From positions 1 to 5,925 of the forward strand of contig QMWW01000072.1 in NCBI GenBank assembly GCA_003661825.1: a stretch of DNA of 5,925 nt, written 5' to 3'. Positions 1 through 5,460 of this stretch are shown here, piece by piece (the first letter of the stretch is position 1; each line of letters opens with the position of its first letter). This DNA comes from Thermoprotei archaeon (lineage in GTDB: Archaea; Thermoproteota; Thermoprotei_A; Sulfolobales; Desulfurococcaceae). The position numbers and the translations under genes are program-made. The notes under the pieces are model-generated. The model worked only from the letters and a program-made list of their open reading frames with translations. It did no database searches and was not told the DNA's origin.

Positions 1-227
1 CTACAAGAACAGTAGCCAATACGGCAGTGGACGCGCCTATTAGTACGTTGTTTCTTGTCGTACTTGTTACACTTGGTGTTGTAGGTGGGGTAATAGAGCC
101 TCCCTCCAGTTTATCAAAGTTAGTTAGGGAAACCCTTAATATGTACAGAAGGTTAGCTAAGGATAAAGTGGTAGAGGTTTTGACTAGTATTTATGGAAAA
201 ATCCGTCAAGATTTAAAGAAGAGTTGA
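1..227 (+). CDS. 3' end of an unidentified membrane protein gene (5'-truncated by the window)
   Basis: The reading frame is open from the first complete codon (position 3) to TGA at 225-227, so the gene begins outside the window; an internal GTG at 27 is not needed as a start. About 74 residues are visible. A strongly hydrophobic stretch (from STLFLVVLV to GVVGGVI) looks like one transmembrane helix. It is followed by a basic, amphipathic tail of about 45 residues ending in DLKKS. The positive tail suggests that the C terminus is cytoplasmic. I do not recognise the family and assign no function. It lies on the same strand as the fibre genes but is separated from them by about 200 bases carrying their own promoter signals, so it probably belongs to another transcription unit. 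Confidence is good that this is coding and low on everything else. Confidence 0.6.
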   Translation, partial: TRTVANTAVDAPISTLFLVVLVTLGVVGGVIEPPSSLSKLVRETLNMYRRLAKDKVVEVLTSIYGKIRQDLKKS

Positions 228-238
228 ATAGAATTGTC

Positions 239-252
239 TTCTCTAAGGAGAA
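239..252 (+). terminator. Short hairpin after the first gene, weak terminator candidate
   Basis: TTCTC (239-243) and GAGAA (248-252) can pair around a 4-base loop, starting 11 bases after the stop codon of the upstream gene. A T-rich stretch follows (GTTGTTTC and nearby). Archaeal termination depends mostly on T-runs and no long run is present, so this is a weak candidate. Confidence 0.2.
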
Positions 253-292
253 CTAGGTTGTTTCTAAGAATTTCTATAGCTCCCGTAGTACC

Positions 293-353
293 GTGACGAA
301 ACTATTCAATTACTTTCACGCATTTTGTTACGAAAAAGAGAAGACGTTACGAA
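293..353 (+). repeat. Three direct GTKACGAA repeats upstream of the fibre promoter
   Basis: GTGACGAA occurs at 293-300 and GTTACGAA at 327-334 and 346-353. The last copy ends two bases before the TATA-like box, where the TFB-recognition element would lie. Repeated octamers in this position fit binding sites for a transcription factor that helps or blocks TFB/TBP loading. The repeats are seen directly; the regulatory role is inferred. Confidence 0.4.
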
Positions 354-354
354 T

Positions 355-364
355 ACTTAAAAAC
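355..364 (+). promoter_or_regulatory. TATA-like box, promoter of the fibre-subunit genes
   Basis: The sequence ACTTAAAAAC resembles an archaeal TATA box. With the usual distance of about 26 bases, transcription would start near 385, giving an untranslated leader of roughly 45 bases before the ATG at 431. It would drive the first subunit gene and, across a 31-base gap with no TATA-like sequence, the second. Confidence 0.45.
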
Positions 365-373
365 AACTGTTAC

Positions 374-410
374 ATCTGCACGCACACATACAATAACAGT
401 GTATGCAGAT
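374..410 (+). promoter_or_regulatory. Imperfect dyad over the predicted transcription start (operator or leader hairpin)
   Basis: ATCTGCACGCAC (374-385) is the inverted partner of GTGTATGCAGAT (399-410): 10 Watson-Crick pairs, one G-T pair and one mismatch around a 13-base loop. A second, mutually exclusive stem, CATACA (387-392) with TGTATG (400-405), lies inside it. The dyad centre (about 392) is close to the start predicted from the TATA-like box (about 385). A repressor operator is therefore somewhat more likely than an RNA hairpin, because the left arm may not be transcribed. The distal arm ends 10 bases before the Shine-Dalgarno. Confidence 0.45.
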
Positions 411-419
411 AATCTTACC

Positions 420-425
420 AGGTGA
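420..425 (+). promoter_or_regulatory. Ribosome binding site that decides the start of the first subunit gene
   Basis: AGGTGA matches the archaeal anti-Shine-Dalgarno and lies 5 bases before ATG 431. An in-frame GTG at 422 is part of this site and has no site of its own upstream, so ATG 431 is preferred. Confidence 0.6.
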
Positions 426-430
426 ACAAA

Positions 431-970
431 ATGGAAGCAGCTTTCAAAGCAATAATCCCCCTAGTGATGGTAGTAGCAGTATTAGGAATGGCTTTCGCTA
501 TGTGGAGCGAAACACTGATGATGAACGTAACGGTGAATACAGGCGAAGTAAAGGTGAAGTTCTCGGGCTGGGGCTGCAGCGATACAGGTCCAGATCCCCA
601 GGCAGAAGGATTTAGCAATTCAGAGAATAAAGATGTTGCAACATGCTCAGTTGACGTAGAGCTCTACGATGATGCGAACCCGATAAAACTCCATGTAGTA
701 CTCAACAACACATACCCAGGATACTCTGCAGACATAACCGTGATAATAGATAATATTGGGACAATACCAGTGAAGCTACTTGACCACGAAATCAGCGGTG
801 TAGACACAACAGCGCTATCAGTATCCCTAACCACGCCAGAAGATACCCAGATAGAGCCAGGCGGTAACTCTACCTACATACTGCACATAGAAGTACTACA
901 AGACGCTGAAGAGAACACCTCCTATCCATTCGATGTATCGCTAACATTTGCACAGTGGAACGAAGTGTAG
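431..970 (+). CDS. TasA/CalY-like secreted fibre subunit 1 (probable major subunit)
   Basis: This 179-residue precursor is probably the main building block of an extracellular fibre. Residues 1-23 are a signal peptide with a hydrophobic core ending in AFA, a signal peptidase I site, giving a mature start at M24-W-S. The following N-V-T-V-N-T-G-E strand matches the segment after the cleavage site in SipW-dependent TasA/camelysin proteins, where it acts as donor strand. The mature part (about 156 residues) reads as beta strands: YPGYS at 95-99, N-I-G-T-I-P at 108-113, VLQDA at 155-159 and QWNE at 175-178, next to the end. C49 and C72 could form a disulfide. Four N-glycosylation sequons (N32, N92, N146, N162) fit an archaeal surface protein. 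A good Shine-Dalgarno and first position in the cluster suggest high expression. It has no type IV prepilin peptidase site. The family call rests on motif layout, not on a database match. Confidence 0.75.
   Translation: MEAAFKAIIPLVMVVAVLGMAFAMWSETLMMNVTVNTGEVKVKFSGWGCSDTGPDPQAEGFSNSENKDVATCSVDVELYDDANPIKLHVVLNNTYPGYSADITVIIDNIGTIPVKLLDHEISGVDTTALSVSLTTPEDTQIEPGGNSTYILHIEVLQDAEENTSYPFDVSLTFAQWNEV
491..510 (+). repeat. 20-base block identical to 1062-1081, spanning the cleavage-site codons
   Basis: GCTTTCGCTATGTGGAGCGA occurs here and again at 1062-1081, encoding AFAMWS plus the first two bases of the next codon (Glu here, Asp there). The two genes are otherwise strongly diverged in DNA, so identity at synonymous positions stands out. 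Confidence 0.8.
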
Positions 971-990
971 TCTAAGGAAGTAGTAGGTAA

Positions 991-997
991 AGGGGAT
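991..997 (+). promoter_or_regulatory. Ribosome binding site of subunit 2
   Basis: AGGGGAT lies 4 bases before ATG 1002 in a 31-base gap after the preceding stop, with a further purine-rich AGGTAA just upstream. No TATA-like box is visible in the gap, which supports co-transcription with subunit 1. Confidence 0.5.
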
Positions 998-1001
998 AGA
1001 A

Positions 1002-1673
1002 ATGAGTAAAAGCTCAGTAACTTTTTTAACAATTTTCGCTATCTTCGCTGTAATGCTCTCTGCTTTCGCTATGTGGAGCGATGTTCTGAGAATCAATAGC
1101 GATGTTAGAACCGGAGAACTCGATTTCGAGATAATGAGCGGCACAATAATATACCTCGATGCATGCGGACTTCAAGCTGGCGACGGAGTTAGCGGAGGAA
1201 ACGATTGGAACGCGTCGAATCTACCACTGCCTGGCGCTGTCCAGCTTGATAAAGATGTTGGGTGTACAGATATAGAGCTCGTAGATAGCGACGGTGACGG
1301 AGATTACGATGCTATGGAGGTAACGCTGAGAAATGTGTATCCATGGTACTATACCCACATAGCGTTCAAAGTGCATAACGATGGAACGATACCTCTAAAG
1401 ATATGGAGAATGATAATCGACAATACGGAGTACTACGAGCTTAACGAGCAAGAGCTGCAAGAAGGTGTTGAAATAGATCTTACAAACGATGGGAAGCCGG
1501 ATATACTGGTGTGGTGGGGTGACAACTTCGGTGTTCAGCTGGAACCATGCGAAAGTGCCGATATGAGTTTCGATATAACGGTACTCCAAGACGCACCACA
1601 GGGAGCTACACTAACCTTCAACCTAAGCTTGGAAGCAGTTCAATGGAACGAGTACAGCGTACCGCAGAAGTAA
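1002..1673 (+). CDS. TasA/CalY-like secreted fibre subunit 2 with an EF-hand-like loop
   Basis: A 223-residue paralogue of the preceding protein. The signal peptide (1-23) ends in AFA, and the mature chain starts M24-W-S-D with N-x-D-V-R-T-G-E-L after it. Shared motifs follow: YPWYY at 113-117, N-D-G-T-I-P at 126-131, VLQDA at 194-198 and QWNE at 214-217. Two acidic insertions are extra. D95 to E106 has Asp at loop positions 1, 3, 5, 7 and 9, Gly at 6 and Glu at 12, which is an EF-hand-type calcium loop; DLTNDGKPD (159-167) resembles the calcium loops of FG-GAP/VCBS repeats. C55 and C88 sit like the cysteine pair of subunit 1, and C183 is unpaired. There are two sequons (N70, N207). It may be a second shaft subunit or a minor subunit; sequence cannot decide. 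It is probably co-transcribed with subunit 1. Confidence 0.75.
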   Translation: MSKSSVTFLTIFAIFAVMLSAFAMWSDVLRINSDVRTGELDFEIMSGTIIYLDACGLQAGDGVSGGNDWNASNLPLPGAVQLDKDVGCTDIELVDSDGDGDYDAMEVTLRNVYPWYYTHIAFKVHNDGTIPLKIWRMIIDNTEYYELNEQELQEGVEIDLTNDGKPDILVWWGDNFGVQLEPCESADMSFDITVLQDAPQGATLTFNLSLEAVQWNEYSVPQK

Positions 1674-1680
1674 GCGAATT

Positions 1681-1745
1681 AGGGGGTAATCTAAATGAAT
1701 AAATTTTTTAAATCTAATTCCTTATGCAGAGTGTGCTCTACATGA
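1681..1745 (+). promoter_or_regulatory. Possible leader mini-ORF with a strong Shine-Dalgarno before subunit 3
   Basis: AGGGGG (1681-1686) lies 8 bases before an ATG at 1695, better placed than any such site for the real gene. That ATG opens a 16-codon frame (MNKFFKSNSLCRVCST) whose TGA (1743-1745) overlaps the ATG at 1742 as ATGA. This is the arrangement of translational coupling and could set the level of the third protein. It may instead be chance, or the remnant of an older start. Confidence 0.3.
1702..1712 (+). promoter_or_regulatory. TATA-like box or T-run terminator between subunits 2 and 3
   Basis: AATTTTTTAAA could be a TATA-like box giving a start near 1733, about 9 bases before ATG 1742, so the third gene could have its own short-leader transcript. 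The six-T run could also cause partial termination after the second gene. The two readings are not exclusive, and both would uncouple the level of protein 3 from the small subunits. Confidence 0.35.
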
Positions 1746-3115
1746 AGTCGCTGTACCTAATCCTACCCATGCTGATTCTAGGCATATTATCGTCAGCTCT
1801 AGCTTTGTGGGGCGAGGCCTTGATAATAAACTCTGTTGTTGAGACAGGGGATGTAGATGTGGAATTTGACGGTTTTCTAGTTGTTGAAGGTGACGAGTTT
1901 GGAAAAGCTTGGGTTGCTGATTGTGTTGCTAACCTGGTCGAGTTAGAGGATGAGGATCTAGGTAACCCTTCTGGCGACGACGATCTGGATCTCAGTATAG
2001 TTGTTGTAAATAGTTACCCAGGTTACAGCTGCACAATATATTTCAATGTAAGGAATACAGGTAGTGTACCTGTTACAGGACCGTTCTATGAAGTAACTGA
2101 GGTGCCTAGCGGTATAAGGGTTGTGTTCGAACCTAGAATATCTCAGCTACATCCAGGAGATATAGCATCCTATACTATCTATCTGGAGGTGTTGCAAGAA
2201 GCTGAGCAAGGTATTGAATACGAGGTGCAAGTACATCTAAGGTATATACAGTGGAATGAAGCAGAGGTGGAGATGGCAACCATAAGCGGCTACGCCTTTA
2301 ACGATATGAATGGGAACGGTAACTGGGATCTTGGTGAGAATCCGTTAGGTGGTGTAAGTGTAGAGCTACATGATGATCAAGGAAATCTAGTTAGCACGTG
2401 TAGCACGGGTAGTGATGGTTACTACGAGTTTGCAGTGTACCCGCTAGGGACAAAGGATTACACTGTAGTGGCTTACACATTACCGAGCTACGAATTTACA
2501 ACACCCTCTACAATATTTGTAACAGTCTCTCCAGGATCCTCTAGTACGGACAATAACTTCGGTTTAAGGCAGCTACCAGAGCTGTATGTATCGAAAGTGT
2601 TTAGGGATACGGAAACAGATTTTGAGCTGTGCCCAGCTAAGTTAGGAGGGTTGCTAGATAGAATAGAGGTAGAGGTTCCCGATACCGGTCTACATAGCGG
2701 CGAGATTGTAAGTGTTTCTCCAGGCGCATTCTACAGTGTTATACAGATATCTGGCGAAGGTATAACATGGATGGAGATTAGGGATGAGTACGATTTCCAC
2801 TTTGATGTAAACGATGGTAGAGAAGGTAAAGTAAGGCTGTACCTACTGGATAGCAGAGGGTGTACCAAAGAATTAACCTCCTACAGCTACACAGTAAATA
2901 ATGTAGATAATGTAGTTACAGTAAGTATAGACCTTGACAGAGCTCTGAACTATGGCGAGACTATCTTAGTATACCTAAAGTTCAAGCCTACGGACGAGTT
3001 TGTAGGTAGTCTATGGAACGATTTAGAGGATAAACATTTCGATAATATTGTGTACATCGAAACCGACATAGGCAATAAAAACGTGTCAGCATCTATAGAG
3101 ATAGTTAGGAAGTAG
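1742..3115 (+). CDS. TasA-like fibre protein fused to an SdrD B-like domain and an unknown C-terminal domain
   Basis: A modular secreted protein of 457 residues. I chose ATG 1742 over the in-frame ATG 1724 because it gives a standard signal peptide (MKSLYLILPML, ending ALA at 21) and lies downstream of the TATA-like box. Residues 22-175 repeat the fibre-subunit plan: L-W-G-E-A, N-S-V-V-E-T-G-D, YPGYS (92-96), N-T-G-S-V-P, VLQEA and QWNE (170-173). Residues about 181-279 match an SdrD B / Cna-B-type Ig fold: ISGYAFNDMNGNGNWD, then LGENPLGGV with the calcium-binding Asp/Asn set, DGYYEF, and a closing FGLR. Residues about 280-457 form an unrecognised, apparently beta-rich domain with two cysteines. 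There is no LPXTG-like signal or C-terminal membrane helix, so it is not wall- or membrane-anchored by those routes. The architecture suggests a tip adhesin, base or cross-linker; this role is inferred. Confidence 0.75.
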   Translation: MKSLYLILPMLILGILSSALALWGEALIINSVVETGDVDVEFDGFLVVEGDEFGKAWVADCVANLVELEDEDLGNPSGDDDLDLSIVVVNSYPGYSCTIYFNVRNTGSVPVTGPFYEVTEVPSGIRVVFEPRISQLHPGDIASYTIYLEVLQEAEQGIEYEVQVHLRYIQWNEAEVEMATISGYAFNDMNGNGNWDLGENPLGGVSVELHDDQGNLVSTCSTGSDGYYEFAVYPLGTKDYTVVAYTLPSYEFTTPSTIFVTVSPGSSSTDNNFGLRQLPELYVSKVFRDTETDFELCPAKLGGLLDRIEVEVPDTGLHSGEIVSVSPGAFYSVIQISGEGITWMEIRDEYDFHFDVNDGREGKVRLYLLDSRGCTKELTSYSYTVNNVDNVVTVSIDLDRALNYGETILVYLKFKPTDEFVGSLWNDLEDKHFDNIVYIETDIGNKNVSASIEIVRK

Positions 3116-3140
3116 AGGCTATGTCTGGGATAGAAAGACC

Positions 3141-3145
3141 TTTTT
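3141..3145 (+). terminator. T5 run in the gap before the signal peptidase gene
   Basis: A run of five T within a pyrimidine-rich 66-base gap after the third fibre gene could give partial archaeal termination. No convincing TATA-like box was found in this gap, so read-through into the peptidase gene remains likely. Confidence 0.2.
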
Positions 3146-3169
3146 CAATCCAAAACCTTTTCCGCCTAT

Positions 3170-3174
3170 GGTGG
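3170..3174 (+). promoter_or_regulatory. Ribosome binding site of the signal peptidase gene
   Basis: GGTGG ends 7 bases before ATG 3182 and supports that start. An ATG at 3168 is in another frame and overlaps this site. Confidence 0.5.
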
Positions 3175-3181
3175 ATAAAGA

Positions 3182-4399
3182 ATGGCTATCTACGGTAGAA
3201 GAACCGCTGAGCTCTTATCTATAGTTGCACTATTCCTTACCCCTAGCATCGCTATGGTTCTAGGTGGTTTCCAAGGTTTCTACCTAACCTACTCTGTATG
3301 GAGCTTCGTTATCGCCTTATCTATCCCTTTTGTTGTTTTTCGTAGAGGTCTAGGCTCTATAGAAACCCATAACTCGCTGACAGTAGCTCTGGTACTTATC
3401 TCTCTGTACACATTCTTAGGTTTTGTATTCGGTTTCGCAGCTAGGCCTAGTCTAACATTCTTTTCTTTTCTGTCCGGTCTAGCCGTGTTTCTCGTACGTA
3501 TCCTAGGAGTTGAAGTTGCGAGATCTATGGCTATGGGTTTAGCAAGGAAACGCTTCGTAATGCTCTTGATAGGTACTGTTGTAGGCATGTTTTTCGGCGA
3601 GACTATTCCAAGTATTGTAAACTATGTTCAGCATACTCTTCTATCTCCTATAAACATGATCAGTGATTTTGTGTACAGCTTTACAATATCCTTAATACAT
3701 CTACACGGAGGTTTTCTACCAGCTCTAGTTTTTAGAACTGTTGTCGATGGCTACTGGAGGTTCTCGCCTTTAGCACTGGATACTTCTAGCCTAGGTGTTG
3801 CATGGAAAGCCCTATCGGCACTAACATACTATGTAGTTGCTACATATATAGACTCCTCAACCCCTAAGCTAAAGCATTTTGCAAAAAACGTTTTCAAGAG
3901 GGGTTCGGTACGGAGATTCCTAGGCATAGCTATCGATGCAGCTATCTTCGTTACTATATTTCTTATCCTCTACTCGATATACATGAAGATCATTCCACTT
4001 GTTGTTATTAGTGAAAGCATGGTTCCAACGCTATATGTTGGCGATATAGTTTTGGTTGATACGAAGAAACCTTTAGACGTATCTATAGGCGATATAGTTG
4101 TGTTTAAGATTGAGAATAAGGTTGTTGTTCATAGGGTTATAGAAGTGTATAGCCATGATGTGAGAACCAAAGGAGATAACAATCCCAATCCGGACCCATT
4201 CATAGTGCCTACAGACAACATTATTGGAAAAGTTGTAGGGAGAATACCTAGACTGGGGCTAGTAACTATATTTTTCAGGCAGAATATCATTAAAATTGTT
4301 CAGAAGCTTGACATGTTTTTAATGCTCTTTTCAACTACTTTAATACTCGTTATTTCTGGGATTATGATCTTGTACTTAAAAAGAAACACTTTTATATAA
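3182..4399 (+). CDS. SipW-like signal peptidase I with a polytopic N-terminal membrane domain
   Basis: Likely removes signal peptides from the three fibre proteins on the outer face of the membrane. The catalytic part (about 270-360) shows S279 in ISESMVPT, H317 in VVHRV, and D332 and D338 in KGDNNPNPDPF: the Ser-His-Asp set of archaeal, SipW and ER (Sec11) enzymes rather than the bacterial Ser-Lys pair. A helix at 246-268 precedes the serine as usual, and another lies at about 376-398. At 405 residues it is much longer than common archaeal enzymes (roughly 150-230). The extra 240 N-terminal residues hold about six or seven hydrophobic segments with ARSMAMGLARKR in a central loop, and I do not recognise them. 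Its position directly after three genes with matching cleavage sites makes a dedicated enzyme likely. The peptidase call is firm; the substrates are inferred. Confidence 0.9.
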   Translation: MAIYGRRTAELLSIVALFLTPSIAMVLGGFQGFYLTYSVWSFVIALSIPFVVFRRGLGSIETHNSLTVALVLISLYTFLGFVFGFAARPSLTFFSFLSGLAVFLVRILGVEVARSMAMGLARKRFVMLLIGTVVGMFFGETIPSIVNYVQHTLLSPINMISDFVYSFTISLIHLHGGFLPALVFRTVVDGYWRFSPLALDTSSLGVAWKALSALTYYVVATYIDSSTPKLKHFAKNVFKRGSVRRFLGIAIDAAIFVTIFLILYSIYMKIIPLVVISESMVPTLYVGDIVLVDTKKPLDVSIGDIVVFKIENKVVVHRVIEVYSHDVRTKGDNNPNPDPFIVPTDNIIGKVVGRIPRLGLVTIFFRQNIIKIVQKLDMFLMLFSTTLILVISGIMILYLKRNTFI

Positions 4400-4401
4400 G
4401 G
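4389..4401 (+). promoter_or_regulatory. TATA-like box within the end of the peptidase gene
   Basis: CTTTTATATAAGG, overlapping the last codons and stop of the peptidase gene, is the best TATA match in the window. It predicts a start near 4421 and a leader of about 29 bases before ATG 4450. It would give the next two genes their own transcript, with possible read-through from upstream. Confidence 0.5.
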
Positions 4402-4449
4402 CTGTACTCTATATCTCTGGGTACGTGTAGATTTTTAAGATGATTTCAA

Positions 4450-5460
4450 ATGGCGAATAGACATGTACTAACTCTAGTTCTTCTGGTTCTGGCAATAGTT
4501 ATAACAATTTTCGGGAGTTTCCTAGGTTTTCTAGCTTACTCGAAGGAACCTTACGTAACTCTTCAGGAGGTTACCTATAGGTACAAGAAGGTGTCTATGT
4601 TCTCGGGATACTATTACTTGAAACCTAACCGGATATACGATAACTGTACCATCTCTATAGGTAGCGAGCTACCTATGTACCTAAACCTTGTCGAAGGTAT
4701 TAATTTGAGCTATAGCTATAGAGTTGAAGAAGCTGAAGCCCTAGGTGATGTAGAGCTCAACGTATTTCTTAAGCATCCTGATGGATGGAGTAAAAAGTAT
4801 ATCGAGAAAAAGCTGAATTTCGAAAACTATACGGGTATCTCGCTATACATAGATTTAAACAATGCTTCCCAGTACATGGAATCCCTATGTAGAGAATTGG
4901 GTCAGAAGCTCAGTTTCTTCGATGTGGTAGTAGATGTCCATGCGAACCACAGTGTTAAAGTAGGTACCCTAGTTGTACTGGACACGAATAGCCACAGGAT
5001 ATCCTTTGCGATAGATATTGCTAGGAATAGGATCGATGTAGACGGTGCTCTAGCGTATGAAGTGCCTGAAGAACAGAAGAAGAATCTTTCCATACCTCAG
5101 AAACTCTTCGGCTTAGATGTAGGGACTGTTAGAAGCATATCAACATTGATAACATCTGTAGGGGTAATCACTTCAGGTGCTCTACTGGTATTTCGGTCGC
5201 GAACTAGCTCTAGAACTTTTGTAAATGTTATAGACTCTAAGTACGGAAACATAATTATTAGTGCGGAGGATCCTCCACTACTTAGAAACGATAGAATTGT
5301 TCAGGTTTCCGGCATAGAAGATCTTGTTAAAGTGGCAAGACTTCTAGAGAAGCCAATAATTAAGTACATAGATAACGACAATTGTACGACATTGTATATA
5401 GTTGCTACTTCCGATTACACCTACGTATTCAAGGTGAATCATTCTCATGAAACGCAATGA
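4450..5460 (+). CDS. DUF5305-type membrane protein
   Basis: A 336-residue protein with a helix at about 6-30, an extracellular domain of about 190 residues, a second helix at about 227-248 and a cytoplasmic tail of about 88 residues. The outer domain contains six N-x-S/T sequons (in DNCT, INLS, ENYT, NNAS, ANHS and KNLS), which supports its location outside. The tail carries VSGIEDLVKVARLLEKPIIKY, then a strand ending DYTYVF. This pattern and the topology fit DUF5305, an archaeal family of unknown function that, as I recall it, occurs beside signal peptidase and camelysin-like genes. The ATG has only a weak GATGAT site at 4438-4443; another ATG at 4439 is out of frame. It could be an assembly platform, fibre anchor or sensor passing a signal to the overlapping regulator. 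The family call is from pattern memory and the role is unknown. Confidence 0.65.
   Translation: MANRHVLTLVLLVLAIVITIFGSFLGFLAYSKEPYVTLQEVTYRYKKVSMFSGYYYLKPNRIYDNCTISIGSELPMYLNLVEGINLSYSYRVEEAEALGDVELNVFLKHPDGWSKKYIEKKLNFENYTGISLYIDLNNASQYMESLCRELGQKLSFFDVVVDVHANHSVKVGTLVVLDTNSHRISFAIDIARNRIDVDGALAYEVPEEQKKNLSIPQKLFGLDVGTVRSISTLITSVGVITSGALLVFRSRTSSRTFVNVIDSKYGNIIISAEDPPLLRNDRIVQVSGIEDLVKVARLLEKPIIKYIDNDNCTTLYIVATSDYTYVFKVNHSHETQ
5431..5437 (+). promoter_or_regulatory. Ribosome binding site of the regulator, inside the preceding gene
   Basis: AAGGTGA lies 9 bases before ATG 5447, within the last codons of the DUF5305-type gene. It fixes the start of the regulator and indicates translation from the same message. 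Confidence 0.55.

Noticed and set aside
403..615. A 70-codon + strand frame overlapping the start of subunit 1
   Set aside because: It is rich in Ser/Arg/Asn with no fold-like pattern and lies in another frame of a convincing signal-peptide gene. Its ATG lies in the dyad with no ribosome site.
431..1673. Type IV pilins or archaellins for the two small secreted proteins
   Set aside because: There is no basic-glycine prepilin peptidase site before the hydrophobic stretch. The A-F-A site lies after it, and a signal peptidase I, not a PibD-like peptidase, is encoded nearby.
1695..1745. A sequencing or natural frameshift joining MNKFFKSNS to the third fibre protein
   Set aside because: The downstream ATG already gives a complete signal peptide, stops in the -1 frame at 1709 and 1715 limit any shift to a short stretch, and no classic slippery heptamer is present there. 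Kept only as a leader-ORF possibility.
3289..3588. A 99-codon minus-strand frame inside the peptidase gene
   Set aside because: It is antisense to a well-supported gene and its translation (Thr/Lys/Arg-rich) reads as a mirror of the membrane helices.
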